A stretch of DNA of 32,121 nucleotides from NCBI RefSeq assembly GCF_009761815.1, contig NZ_RWIN01000158.1:1-32121 (forward strand). The letters run 5' to 3'. Positions within the stretch are counted from its first letter, which is position 1; every line of letters starts with the position of its first letter. Of this stretch, positions 22,175 through 30,730 are shown piece after piece. Below the pieces are notes generated by a model, which searched no databases, had not been told where the DNA came from, and was given only the letters and a program-made list of their open reading frames with translations. Source of the stretch: Pseudomonas sp. PB120 (lineage in GTDB: Bacteria > Pseudomonadota > Gammaproteobacteria > Pseudomonadales > Pseudomonadaceae). The position numbers were made by a program, and so were the translations under genes.

Positions 22175-23632
22175 ATGAGTGAAGAGATTCTGATCAACAT
22201 CACGCCGATGGAATCGCGCGTGGCGGTGGTCGAAAACGGTGTGCTGCAAGAGGTCCATGTCGAGCGCACGCAAAAGCGCGGGATCGTCGGCAACATCTAC
22301 AAAGGCAAAGTCGTGCGGGTTTTGCCAGGCATGCAGGCGGCATTCGTCGACATCGGCCTGGACCGCGCCGCCTTCATTCATGCCTCGGAAATTTCCCTGC
22401 GCGAGGGCCCGGCGGTAGAGAGCATCAGCGCGCTGGTTCACGAAGGCCAAAGCCTGGTGGTGCAAGTCACCAAGGACCCGATCGGTTCCAAGGGCGCACG
22501 TTTGACGACGCAGTTGTCGATCCCGTCGCGTTATCTGGTGTACATGCCGCGCACCGCCCATGTCGGCATTTCGCTGAAGATCGAAGACGAAGCCGAACGT
22601 GAACGCCTCAAGCAAGTGGTCACCGACTGCGTGGCCAAAGAGGGCATCAAGGAAGCCGGCGGCTTTATCCTGCGGACCGCCGCCGAAGGTGCCGGGGCCG
22701 ATGAAATCCTCATGGACATCCGCTACCTGCGCCGTCTGTGGGACCAGATCAACGCCCAGATCCTGACCATCAGCGCGCCAAGCGTCATCTACGAAGACCT
22801 CGGCCTGGCCCTGCGTACCTTGCGTGACCTGGTGAGCCCGAAGATCGAGAAGATCCGGATCGACTCCCGGGAAACCTTTCAGAAGACCACACAGTTCGTC
22901 GCCGAATTGATGCCGGAAATTGCCGATCGGCTTGAACATTATCCGGGCGAACGTCCGATTTTTGACCTCTACGGCGTCGAAGACGAAATCCAGAAAGCCC
23001 TTGAGCGCAAAGTCCCGCTAAAGTCGGGTGGCTATCTGGTGGTCGATCCAGCGGAAGCGATGAGCACCATCGACGTCAATACCGGGGCGTTCGTCGGTCA
23101 TCGCAATCTCGAAGAAACCATCTTCAAGACCAACCTCGAAGCTGCAACCGCCATCGCTCGCCAGCTGCGCCTGCGTAACCTCGGCGGGATCATCATCATC
23201 GACTTCATCGACATGGAAGACGAAGAGCACCAGCGTCAGGTATTGCGCACGCTGGAGAAGCAGCTGGAGCGCGATCACGCCAAGACCAACATCATCGGCA
23301 TCACCGAGCTGGGCCTGGTGCAAATGACCCGCAAGCGCACCCGCGAAAGCCTGGAACAAGTGCTGTGCGAGCCCTGCAGCAGCTGTCAGGGCCGCGGCAA
23401 GCTGAAAACGCCGGAAACGGTTTGCTACGAGATTTTCCGCGAAATCCTCCGCGAAGCTCGCGCCTACCAAGCGGAAGGCTATCGTGTATTGGCGAACCAG
23501 AAAGTTGTCGACCGTTTGCTCGATGAAGAGTCGGGTAATGTCGCCGAGCTTGAAGGTTTTATCGGACGCACCATTCGATTCCAGGTGGAAACCATGTATT
23601 CCCAGGAACAATACGACGTGGTGCTGCTCTGA
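22175..23632 (+). CDS. rng: Ribonuclease G
   Basis: This 485-residue single-strand endoribonuclease matures the 5' end of 16S rRNA and helps mRNA turnover. It begins MSEEILINITPMESRVAVVE and has an S1 RNA-binding domain (about 38-130, GNIYKGKVVRVLPGMQAAFVDIG). The RNase E/G core carries the two catalytic acidic residues Asp300 (TIDVNTGAF) and Asp343 (IIDFIDMED). Cys398 and Cys401 (CEPC) are the zinc-link pair that bridges subunits. The long C-terminal scaffold of RNase E is absent, as expected for RNase G. The ATG at 22175 matches the family start; a GTG at 22148 would add nine residues. It is the end of the mre-maf-rng cluster. Confidence 0.97.
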   Translation: MSEEILINITPMESRVAVVENGVLQEVHVERTQKRGIVGNIYKGKVVRVLPGMQAAFVDIGLDRAAFIHASEISLREGPAVESISALVHEGQSLVVQVTKDPIGSKGARLTTQLSIPSRYLVYMPRTAHVGISLKIEDEAERERLKQVVTDCVAKEGIKEAGGFILRTAAEGAGADEILMDIRYLRRLWDQINAQILTISAPSVIYEDLGLALRTLRDLVSPKIEKIRIDSRETFQKTTQFVAELMPEIADRLEHYPGERPIFDLYGVEDEIQKALERKVPLKSGGYLVVDPAEAMSTIDVNTGAFVGHRNLEETIFKTNLEAATAIARQLRLRNLGGIIIIDFIDMEDEEHQRQVLRTLEKQLERDHAKTNIIGITELGLVQMTRKRTRESLEQVLCEPCSSCQGRGKLKTPETVCYEIFREILREARAYQAEGYRVLANQKVVDRLLDEESGNVAELEGFIGRTIRFQVETMYSQEQYDVVLL

Positions 23633-23707
23633 ATCGCGGTGTTTCAAAACGACTAGCACGGCTGGCTTCAGCTTTTTGCAACATTTTTGCCATGGGAGCC
23701 AAGTGAC

Positions 23708-26700
23708 ATGGATCGTCTGACACGCATTTTGGCTGCACTGACCCGCTGGGGTCTGGGCCTGTGCGCGTTGGCTTTGGTGTTGATGGCGTTGTACGTCAGT
23801 CTCGGTCGAGAGCTGGCACCCTTGGTGGCCGAGTACCGTAACGAAGTCGAAACCAAGGCCAGCGCGGCCTTGGGCATGCCGCTCCAAATCGGTGAGCTGG
23901 AAGGCAAGTGGAGCGGCTTCGCGCCCATTCTGCTGGCTCATGACGTCACCGTCGGCTCGGGCACCAATGCCCTGCGTCTGGATCAGGTGCGCGCGGTGCC
24001 GGACCTCTGGGCCAGCCTGCTGGCGCGTGAAGTACGCATCGCACACCTGGAACTCAACGGCCTGAAAATCAGCCTGAAGGAAGGCGAAGACGGGCAGTGG
24101 TCGCTGGAAGGGTTGCCGGTGCAGCAGGATCAGCCGCTGGACCCGGAGCAGATGCTCAATCGCATGCAGATGGTCCAGCAACTATCAGTGCTCGACAGCC
24201 AGATCACCTTGCAGCCGTTGGGCCAGTCGCCACTGACCCTGACCTATGTCGGTCTCAACCTGAAAACCGGCGCTTCCCGTCAGCGTCTTGATGCGCGCTT
24301 GACCCTGCCCGACGGCCAGCCGGTCGCCATGAGCCTGCGTACTCGAATCCGTGCCAGTCAGTGGAAGGACGGCGAGGCGGATGCTTACCTGAGCCTGCCA
24401 CAAAGCGACTGGTCCAAGTGGTTGCCCGAACGTCTGACCCGCCAGTGGAATTTCTCCGAGATCAAGGCCGGCGGCGAGCTGTGGATAAACTGGAACAAGG
24501 GCGCCCTGCAAAGCGCTGCGATCCGTTTGAACGCGCCACAACTCAAGGGCGCCTATGCCGAGCGCAAGCCGATCCAGATCAACAATCTGGCGCTCAATGG
24601 CTATTTCCAGCGCAGTTCCGAAGGCGTTCTGGTAACGCTGGACTCGTTGGCCATGAACCTCGGCGATACCCGTTGGGAATCGCATCTGCAACTCAAGCAA
24701 AGCATGGCCACGGACAAGGCCGAAGAACTCTGGCACCTGCAAGCCGATCGCCTTGACCTGACGCCGATTACCCCCGTGTTGAACGCCTTGGGTCCATTGC
24801 CCGAAGGTTTTGCCACGGTCGTCGAGCGACTGAAGGTGACCGGAGGCCTGCGCAATGTATTGATCGACCTGCGTCCGAATGCGACCGACGACACCAAATT
24901 CAGCTTCGCGGCCAACCTCGACCGTGTCGGTTTCGACGCTTATCACGGCGCGCCGGCGGCACGAAATGTCAGCGGCAGCATCAGCGGCAATCTGGGCGGC
25001 GGCGAGCTGCGCATGGACAGCAAGGATTTTGTCTTGCACCTGGACCCGATTTTCGCCAAGCCATGGCAATACATTCAAGCCAATGCACGGTTGACCTGGA
25101 AGCTCGACAAGGAAGGTTTCACCCTGATCGCACCGTACCTGAAGGTGCTGGGCGAGGAGGGCAAGATTGCCGGCGACTTCCTGATCCGCCTGCACTTCGA
25201 CCACACTCAGGAAGACTACATGGACCTGCGGGTCGGCATGGTCGAGGGCGACGGCAAGTACACCGCCAAGTACCTGCCAGCTGTCCTCAGCCCGGCGCTC
25301 GACGAATGGTTGCGCACCGCCATTCTCAAAGGCGCGGTGGATGAAGGCTTCTTTCAGTACCAAGGCTCGCTGAACCATGGCGCGGCCGACACGGATCGCA
25401 GCATCAGCCTGTTCTTCAAGGTTCACGATGCCGAACTGGCCTTCCAGCCGGGCTGGCCGCATGTCAGCAAGGTCACGGGTGACGTGTTTGTGGAAGACAG
25501 CGGTGTGCGGATCCTGGCCAGCAAAGGCCAGTTGCTCGACACACAGGTACGCGACATTTACGTCAATATTCCCCATGCCCCGGCCGGGCAAAGCAGCCAC
25601 TTGTTACTTGACGGCGAATTCGCGGGCGGCCTGGGCGATGGCTTGAAGATTCTTCAGGAAGCGCCGATCGGCACCGCAGACACATTTGCCCGTTGGGAAG
25701 GCGACGGCGATTTGCAGGGCAAATTGAAACTGGATATTCCGCTGGCCAAGGGTGAACAGCCGAAGATCCTCGTCGACTTCAAAACCGCCAAGGCACGCTT
25801 GAAACTGCCCGAGCCGCCGCTGGAACTGACTCAGCTCAAGGGCGACTTCCGCTTTGACAGCGCCATGGGGCTGAGCGGGCAGAACATCACCGCGCGTGCC
25901 TTTGATAAGCCGGTCACAGCGCAGATTTTCGCCGATGGCAGCGCAGGTAATCTCAAGACCCGCGTCACGGCCGCCGGTCAGGTCGAGGTCAAGAAACTCA
26001 CGGACTGGTTGAGCGTTACGCAACCGCTGCCCATTTCCGGGGTGATCCCGTACCAGCTGCAGGTGAACCTCAGCGGCGCCGACAGTCAGTTGATGGTCAA
26101 TTCCAATCTCAAGGGCGTAGCGGTTGATTTGCCGGCGCCGTTCGGCATGGCAGCCGATGCTGGGCGTGACGCGACGTTCCGCATGACCCTGCAAGGGCCA
26201 GAACGGCGTTACTGGGTCAGTTACGGCAATCTTGCGAACTTCACGTTCGCGGCACCTCCCGGCAGCTTTGCCGACGGTCGCGGTGAACTGTTCCTGGGCG
26301 GTGGCGAAGCCGTCTTGCCCGGCACGAAAGGGCTGCGGGTGCGCGGTGTGCTGTCGGAACTGGATGTCGGGCCCTGGCAGGACCTGGTGAACAAGTACGC
26401 TGGTCAGGACCCGGGCGGCAGCGCCAAGCAGTTGCTCAGCGGCGCGGACCTCCAGATCGGCAAACTCACCGCGTTGGGCACTACGCTCGATCAGGCTTCG
26501 GTTCAGGTGGTCCGCAAGCCAACCTCGTGGAATTTGCAGCTCGACAGTCAGCAGGCAAAGGGCAGCACGGTGCTGCCTGACGCGAAGGGCGTGCCGATCA
26601 CGATCAATATGCAGTACATAAAATTGCCAGCGCCGGACCCGACGGTCCTGGCCGATGAAAACTCCCCGGACCCCCTGGCCACAGTCGACCCGACGAAAAT

Positions 26701-27511
26701 CCCGGCGATGGATATCACCATCAACCAGCTGTTCCAGGGGCAGGACCTCGTGGGCGCCTGGTCGCTGAAAATCCGCCCGACCGCCAAGGGTATTGCCCTC
26801 AATACGCTGGACATGGGGCTCAAAGGCATTCTGTTACAGGGCAATGGTGGCTGGGAAGGCACGCCGGGCAATTCCAACAGTTGGTACAAAGGCCGGATCA
26901 GTGGCAAGAACCTCGCGGATGTGCTGAAGGGCTGGGGCTTTGCGCCGAGCGTCACCAGCGAAGATTTTCGTATGGATGTTGACGGTCGCTGGCCCGGTTC
27001 GCCGGCCTGGCTGGCCAGCAAGCGTTTCTCCGGGACGCTGGATGCGTCGCTGAATAAAGGCCAGTTTGTCGAAGTCGAAGGCGGCGCCCAGGCGTTGCGG
27101 GTGTTTGGCCTGCTCAACTTCAATTCCATCGGTCGCCGTCTGCGCCTGGACTTCTCCGACCTGTTCGGCAAAGGCCTGAGTTATGACAAGGTCAAAGGGC
27201 TGCTGGTCGCGTCAAACGGGGTGTACGTGACCCGTGAGCCGATTCAGATGACCGGTCCGTCGAGCAATGTCGAACTCAACGGTACGCTGAACCTGGTTGG
27301 CGAACAGATCGATGCCAAATTGGCGGTGACCTTGCCGGTGACCAATAACTTGCCGATTGCCGCGTTGATTGTCGGCGCGCCGGCCATCGGCGGGGCGCTG
27401 TTCCTGATGGACAAGCTGATCGGTGATCGCGTCGCACGCTTCGCCAGCGTGAAATACACCGTGAAAGGCCCGTGGAAAGAGCCGAAAATTACCTACGACA
27501 AGCCTTTTTGA
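23708..27511 (+). CDS. yhdP: YhdP-family AsmA-like phospholipid transport protein
   Basis: This 1267-residue inner-membrane-anchored protein has a single N-terminal helix (about 13-35), a very long periplasmic region of repeated beta-rich segments (DUF3971/AsmA-like, TIGR02099), and a C-terminal hydrophobic stretch (NLPIAALIVGAPAIGGALF) just before VKYTVKGPWKEPKITYDKPF. In E. coli, YhdP acts with TamB and YdbH as a bridge-like carrier of phospholipids to the outer membrane, and the length agrees. The ATG at 23708 is preceded by GGGAG at 9 bases. It follows rng by 75 bases, the gene order also found in E. coli (rng-yhdP-tldD). A very long inverted repeat follows. Confidence 0.94.
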   Translation: MDRLTRILAALTRWGLGLCALALVLMALYVSLGRELAPLVAEYRNEVETKASAALGMPLQIGELEGKWSGFAPILLAHDVTVGSGTNALRLDQVRAVPDLWASLLAREVRIAHLELNGLKISLKEGEDGQWSLEGLPVQQDQPLDPEQMLNRMQMVQQLSVLDSQITLQPLGQSPLTLTYVGLNLKTGASRQRLDARLTLPDGQPVAMSLRTRIRASQWKDGEADAYLSLPQSDWSKWLPERLTRQWNFSEIKAGGELWINWNKGALQSAAIRLNAPQLKGAYAERKPIQINNLALNGYFQRSSEGVLVTLDSLAMNLGDTRWESHLQLKQSMATDKAEELWHLQADRLDLTPITPVLNALGPLPEGFATVVERLKVTGGLRNVLIDLRPNATDDTKFSFAANLDRVGFDAYHGAPAARNVSGSISGNLGGGELRMDSKDFVLHLDPIFAKPWQYIQANARLTWKLDKEGFTLIAPYLKVLGEEGKIAGDFLIRLHFDHTQEDYMDLRVGMVEGDGKYTAKYLPAVLSPALDEWLRTAILKGAVDEGFFQYQGSLNHGAADTDRSISLFFKVHDAELAFQPGWPHVSKVTGDVFVEDSGVRILASKGQLLDTQVRDIYVNIPHAPAGQSSHLLLDGEFAGGLGDGLKILQEAPIGTADTFARWEGDGDLQGKLKLDIPLAKGEQPKILVDFKTAKARLKLPEPPLELTQLKGDFRFDSAMGLSGQNITARAFDKPVTAQIFADGSAGNLKTRVTAAGQVEVKKLTDWLSVTQPLPISGVIPYQLQVNLSGADSQLMVNSNLKGVAVDLPAPFGMAADAGRDATFRMTLQGPERRYWVSYGNLANFTFAAPPGSFADGRGELFLGGGEAVLPGTKGLRVRGVLSELDVGPWQDLVNKYAGQDPGGSAKQLLSGADLQIGKLTALGTTLDQASVQVVRKPTSWNLQLDSQQAKGSTVLPDAKGVPITINMQYIKLPAPDPTVLADENSPDPLATVDPTKIPAMDITINQLFQGQDLVGAWSLKIRPTAKGIALNTLDMGLKGILLQGNGGWEGTPGNSNSWYKGRISGKNLADVLKGWGFAPSVTSEDFRMDVDGRWPGSPAWLASKRFSGTLDASLNKGQFVEVEGGAQALRVFGLLNFNSIGRRLRLDFSDLFGKGLSYDKVKGLLVASNGVYVTREPIQMTGPSSNVELNGTLNLVGEQIDAKLAVTLPVTNNLPIAALIVGAPAIGGALFLMDKLIGDRVARFASVKYTVKGPWKEPKITYDKPF

Positions 27512-27569
27512 CTGTCTTTCTCGGAGCCCACGTCCTTGCCCGATGGAGTAGCATGGCTTACGCAGCAAT

Positions 27570-27706
27570 CCTGTTGCAGCTGGCGAAGCCTGCGTCCGGC
27601 TGCGCAGCAGTCGTAAATCCGGAATGCACGATTTACCTGACAGACCGAGGTGTCTGATTTTACGACTGCTACGCAGCCGGACGCAGGCTTCGCCAGCTGC
27701 TACAGG
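27570..27706. repeat. Long inverted repeat, class E, arms of about 50 bases
   Basis: The left arm (27570-27618) reads CCTGTTGCAGCTGGCGAAGC then CTGCGTCCGGCTGCGCAGCAG and TCGTAAATC. The right arm (27656-27706) is its near-perfect inverse with three or four differences. The arms are about twice as long as those of the other REPINs here. The RNA would fold into a very stable hairpin between yhdP and the amidase gene. Part of the arm (ACGACTGCTACGCAGCCG) is shared with the class C element at 1224-1343. Confidence 0.88.
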
Positions 27707-27738
27707 GGCCGGTGGGCACAATTCGAATAGGAACGGTC

Positions 27739-28587
27739 ATGTCTTTTGCGGTGATTCAAATGGTCAGCCAGAGCGATGTGCTGGCCAATCTGGCCCAGGC
27801 CCGGCGTCTGCTTGAACAAGCGGCGGCCAGTGGCGCCAGGCTTGCCGTGCTGCCGGAAAACTTCGCCGCCATGGGCCGTCGCGATATTGCTGACATCGGC
27901 CGCGCCGAGGCATTGGGCGAAGGTCCGATCCTGCCATGGTTGAAACAGACCGCTCGCGACCTCAAGTTATGGATAGTGGCCGGCACGTTGCCGTTGCCGC
28001 CCGTGGATCAACCGACCGCCAAAGTGCATGCCTGCTCGTTGCTGGTCGACGATCAGGGCGAAACGGTGGCGCGTTATGACAAGCTGCACCTTTTTGACGT
28101 AGACGTAGCGGACAATCGCGGGCGTTACCGTGAGTCCGATGACTATGCTTACGGGAGTAGCGTGGTGGTGGCGGACACGCCCGTCGGTCGAGTCGGCCTG
28201 ACGGTGTGTTATGACCTGCGTTTCCCGGAGCTGTACAGCGAGTTACGCACCGCCGGGGCTGAGTTGATTACCGCGCCGTCGGCTTTCACTGCAGTGACCG
28301 GCGCGGCGCACTGGGATGTACTGATCCGCGCGCGAGCCATCGAGACTCAGTGTTATGTGCTCGCGGCCGCTCAGGGTGGCACACACCCGGGACCGCGAGA
28401 AACCCATGGCCATGCGGCCATTGTCGATCCTTGGGGTCGGGTGCTGGCGCAACAGGATCAAGGCGAGGCCGTGCTGCTGGCCGAACGCGATAGCAGCGAA
28501 CAGGCGTCCATCAGGGCGCGGATGCCGGTGTCCAGTCACCGGCGCTTTTTCTCGCAGGGCGCCCAGCGACCTGCCTCAGAACGATGA
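27739..28587 (+). CDS. Nitrilase-superfamily carbon-nitrogen hydrolase (Nit1/Nit2-like amidase)
   Basis: This 282-residue amidase has the nitrilase catalytic triad Glu40 (VLPENFAAMG), Lys115 (RYDKLHLFDVDV) and Cys157 (GLTVCYDLRFPELY). Its closest recognisable group is Nit1/Nit2 (E. coli YbeM type), which removes ammonia from deaminated glutathione or from omega-amides of 2-oxo acids. The KLHLFDVDV and DLRFPELY motifs fit that metabolite-repair role better than true nitrilases. The start at 27739 (MSFAVIQMVS) has AGGAAC upstream; a GTG at 27712 would add nine residues from the region just after the inverted repeat. tldD starts 18 bases downstream, so the two are cotranscribed. Confidence 0.9.
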   Translation: MSFAVIQMVSQSDVLANLAQARRLLEQAAASGARLAVLPENFAAMGRRDIADIGRAEALGEGPILPWLKQTARDLKLWIVAGTLPLPPVDQPTAKVHACSLLVDDQGETVARYDKLHLFDVDVADNRGRYRESDDYAYGSSVVVADTPVGRVGLTVCYDLRFPELYSELRTAGAELITAPSAFTAVTGAAHWDVLIRARAIETQCYVLAAAQGGTHPGPRETHGHAAIVDPWGRVLAQQDQGEAVLLAERDSSEQASIRARMPVSSHRRFFSQGAQRPASER

Positions 28588-28605
28588 ATTTAAGGCGTAA
28601 AGCAT

Positions 28606-30048
28606 ATGAGCGAGTTGTTGTCCTCAGTCAGTGAACACCTCCTGGCGCCCGGCGGCGTGACAATCGAAAGCCTGCAAGGCGTACTCGGCGATCTGGCCGG
28701 CCCGGGCATCGATGCCGCCGACCTGTATTTCCAGGGGCAGATTTCCGAGTCCTGGGCGCTGGAAGACGGCATCGTCAAGGAAGGCAGCTTCAACCTCGAC
28801 CAGGGCGTTGGCGTGCGGGCGCAATCTGGTGAAAAAACCGGTTTCGCCTACAGCAATGCGATCACACTTGAAGCCTTGGGCGCTGCAGCCCGTGCCGCGC
28901 GTTCGATCTCCCGCGCCGGGCAGAACGGCACCGTGCAGGCCTTCACCACCCAGGACGTCGCCCAGTTGTACGGGCCGGATAACCCGTTGGAAGTACTGAG
29001 CCGCGCCGAGAAAGTCGAGCTGCTGAAACGCATCGACGTGGCGACTCGCGCCCTCGACCCGCGCATCCAGCAAGTGACCGTGAGCATGGCTGGCGTTTGG
29101 GAACGCATTCTGGTGGCGTCCACCGATGGCAGTCTGGCAGCGGATGTGCGGCCACTGGTGCGCTTCAATGTCAGCGTGATCGTCGAGCAGAACGGTCGCC
29201 GCGAACGCGGTGGCCATGGCGGTGGCGGTCGTACCGACTACCGGTATTTCCTCGCCGAAGACCGCGCCATGAGCTATGCCCGAGAGGCTCTGCGCCAGGC
29301 GCTGGTCAACCTCGAGGCCATCCCTGCGCCGGCCGGCACGTTGCCGGTGGTGTTGGGTTCGGGCTGGTCCGGCGTGCTGTTGCATGAAGCGGTCGGTCAC
29401 GGTCTGGAAGGCGACTTCAACCGCAAGGGCAGCTCGGCATATAGCGGGCGTATGGGCGAGATGGTTGCGTCCAAGCTCTGCACCATCGTCGATGACGGCA
29501 CCCTGGCCGGTCGTCGCGGTTCGTTGAGCGTCGACGACGAAGGCACGCCGACCGAGTGCACCACGCTGATCGAAAACGGCGTACTCAAGGGCTACATGCA
29601 GGACAAACTCAACGCGCGCCTGATGGGCGTGGCCCGCACCGGTAACGGTCGTCGCGAATCCTATGCGCATTTGCCGATGCCGCGCATGACCAACACCTAC
29701 ATGCTCGCCGGTGAAAGCGATCCGGAAGAAATCATTGCCTCGGTGAAGCGCGGCATCTACTGCGCCAACCTCGGCGGCGGTCAGGTGGACATCACCAGCG
29801 GCAAGTTCGTGTTCTCCACCAGTGAGGCGTACCTGATCGAAGACGGCAAGATCACGGCTCCGGTCAAAGGCGCGACGTTGATCGGCAACGGCCCGGAAGC
29901 CATGAGCAAGGTGTCGATGGTCGGCAACGATCTGGCGCTGGACAGCGGAGTGGGCACGTGTGGCAAGGATGGGCAGTCGGTGCCGGTGGGTGTCGGCCAG
30001 CCAACGCTGAAAATCGATGCGATCACTGTGGGTGGCACAGGATCGTAA
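28606..30048 (+). CDS. tldD: Metalloprotease subunit TldD
   Basis: This 480-residue subunit of the heterodimeric TldD/TldE protease has the zinc-binding motif HEAVGH (His260, Glu261, His265) in LLHEAVGHGLEGDFNRKGSS. TldD/E degrades unfolded peptides, matures microcin B17-like peptides in E. coli and affects the CcdA antitoxin and carbon storage regulation. Other conserved parts are SVDDEGTPTECTTLIENG and the C-terminal GNDLALDSGVGTCGKDGQSVPVGVGQP. AAGGCG precedes the ATG. Its partner pmbA lies about 680 bases downstream beyond the antisense darP gene. The gene ends in a strong symmetrical hairpin. Confidence 0.97.
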   Translation: MSELLSSVSEHLLAPGGVTIESLQGVLGDLAGPGIDAADLYFQGQISESWALEDGIVKEGSFNLDQGVGVRAQSGEKTGFAYSNAITLEALGAAARAARSISRAGQNGTVQAFTTQDVAQLYGPDNPLEVLSRAEKVELLKRIDVATRALDPRIQQVTVSMAGVWERILVASTDGSLAADVRPLVRFNVSVIVEQNGRRERGGHGGGGRTDYRYFLAEDRAMSYAREALRQALVNLEAIPAPAGTLPVVLGSGWSGVLLHEAVGHGLEGDFNRKGSSAYSGRMGEMVASKLCTIVDDGTLAGRRGSLSVDDEGTPTECTTLIENGVLKGYMQDKLNARLMGVARTGNGRRESYAHLPMPRMTNTYMLAGESDPEEIIASVKRGIYCANLGGGQVDITSGKFVFSTSEAYLIEDGKITAPVKGATLIGNGPEAMSKVSMVGNDLALDSGVGTCGKDGQSVPVGVGQPTLKIDAITVGGTGS

Positions 30049-30060
30049 AAGAATGGAGCT

Positions 30061-30089
30061 TCGGGTGAGCTGCGAGGCAGCTCACCCGA
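30061..30089. terminator. Bidirectional hairpin between convergent tldD and darP
   Basis: A perfect 13-bp stem (TCGGGTGAGCTGC at 30061-30073, GCAGCTCACCCGA at 30077-30089) with a GAG loop occupies the 49-base gap between the two stop codons. No long T run follows on the plus strand. On the minus strand a TTCTTTT tract follows within about 7 bases. It most likely serves both genes. Confidence 0.8.
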
Positions 30090-30097
30090 TTCGGGAC

Positions 30098-30622
30098 TTA
30101 ACGCAGACCGCGTTGAGTCTCGTCCAGCTCACGGATGTACTTGAAGATTTTACGGCTCGATGCCGGTGGCTTGTTGGTCGCCAGTTCGTGCTGGGCCTGA
30201 CGGATCAGGGAGCGCAATTGCTGGCGATCGGCCTCCGGGTAGTCGACAACGAACTTCTCCAGGACGGCATCGTCGCCTGCGATCAAGCGATCGCGCCAGC
30301 GTTCCAGGCCGTGAAAACGTTCGTTGTACTGCCGAGTGGAGGCATCGAGTTGATCGAGCAACGTCAGGATGGCGTCAGTGTCCTGATCGCGCATCAGTTT
30401 GCCGATGAACATGAGGTGCCGTTTACGCGCGATATTCGCGGTGTGCTTCGGCGCATCGGCCAATGCCCGGCGCAGAGCGTCGGTCAACGGCAGTTTTGCC
30501 AGCAAGTCAGGCTTGAGTGTTGTAAGGCGCTCGCCGAGGTCAACCAGAGCATGCAGCTCGCGTTTGACCTGAGATTTGCTTTTTTCTCCCGTATCGAGGG
30601 AGTCGTCGTAAGAATCAACCAT
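30098..30622 (-). CDS. darP: Ribosome biogenesis factor DarP (YjgA)
   Basis: This 174-residue small, highly charged, mostly helical protein is of the DarP/YjgA (DUF615) family, which in E. coli associates with late 50S ribosomal precursors. Family features include SKSQVKRELHALVDLGERL, the middle NIARKRHLMFIGKLMRD and the C-terminal LRSLIRQAQHEL plus PASSRKIFKYIRELDE. I place the start at the ATG at 30622 (MVDSYDDSLDTGEKSKSQ); the open frame continues far upstream but only as antisense of pmbA. It lies on the opposite strand between tldD and pmbA and diverges from pmbA over 108 bases. Confidence 0.94.
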   Translation of the reverse strand: MVDSYDDSLDTGEKSKSQVKRELHALVDLGERLTTLKPDLLAKLPLTDALRRALADAPKHTANIARKRHLMFIGKLMRDQDTDAILTLLDQLDASTRQYNERFHGLERWRDRLIAGDDAVLEKFVVDYPEADRQQLRSLIRQAQHELATNKPPASSRKIFKYIRELDETQRGLR

Positions 30623-30730
30623 GGTGGCCGTCCGCAAAGAAACGCCGCCATGATAACCAGTCGGGGGCCGCTTGTCCGGCCCGGTCGCTCGATGACCTTT
30701 ACCGAAAGCAGAATTTGAGTGGAGAACAGC

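Noticed and set aside
21470..22939. 489-codon minus-strand open frame across mreD end, maf and rng
   Set aside because: It crosses three real genes on the opposite strand and its composition is that of an antisense shadow.
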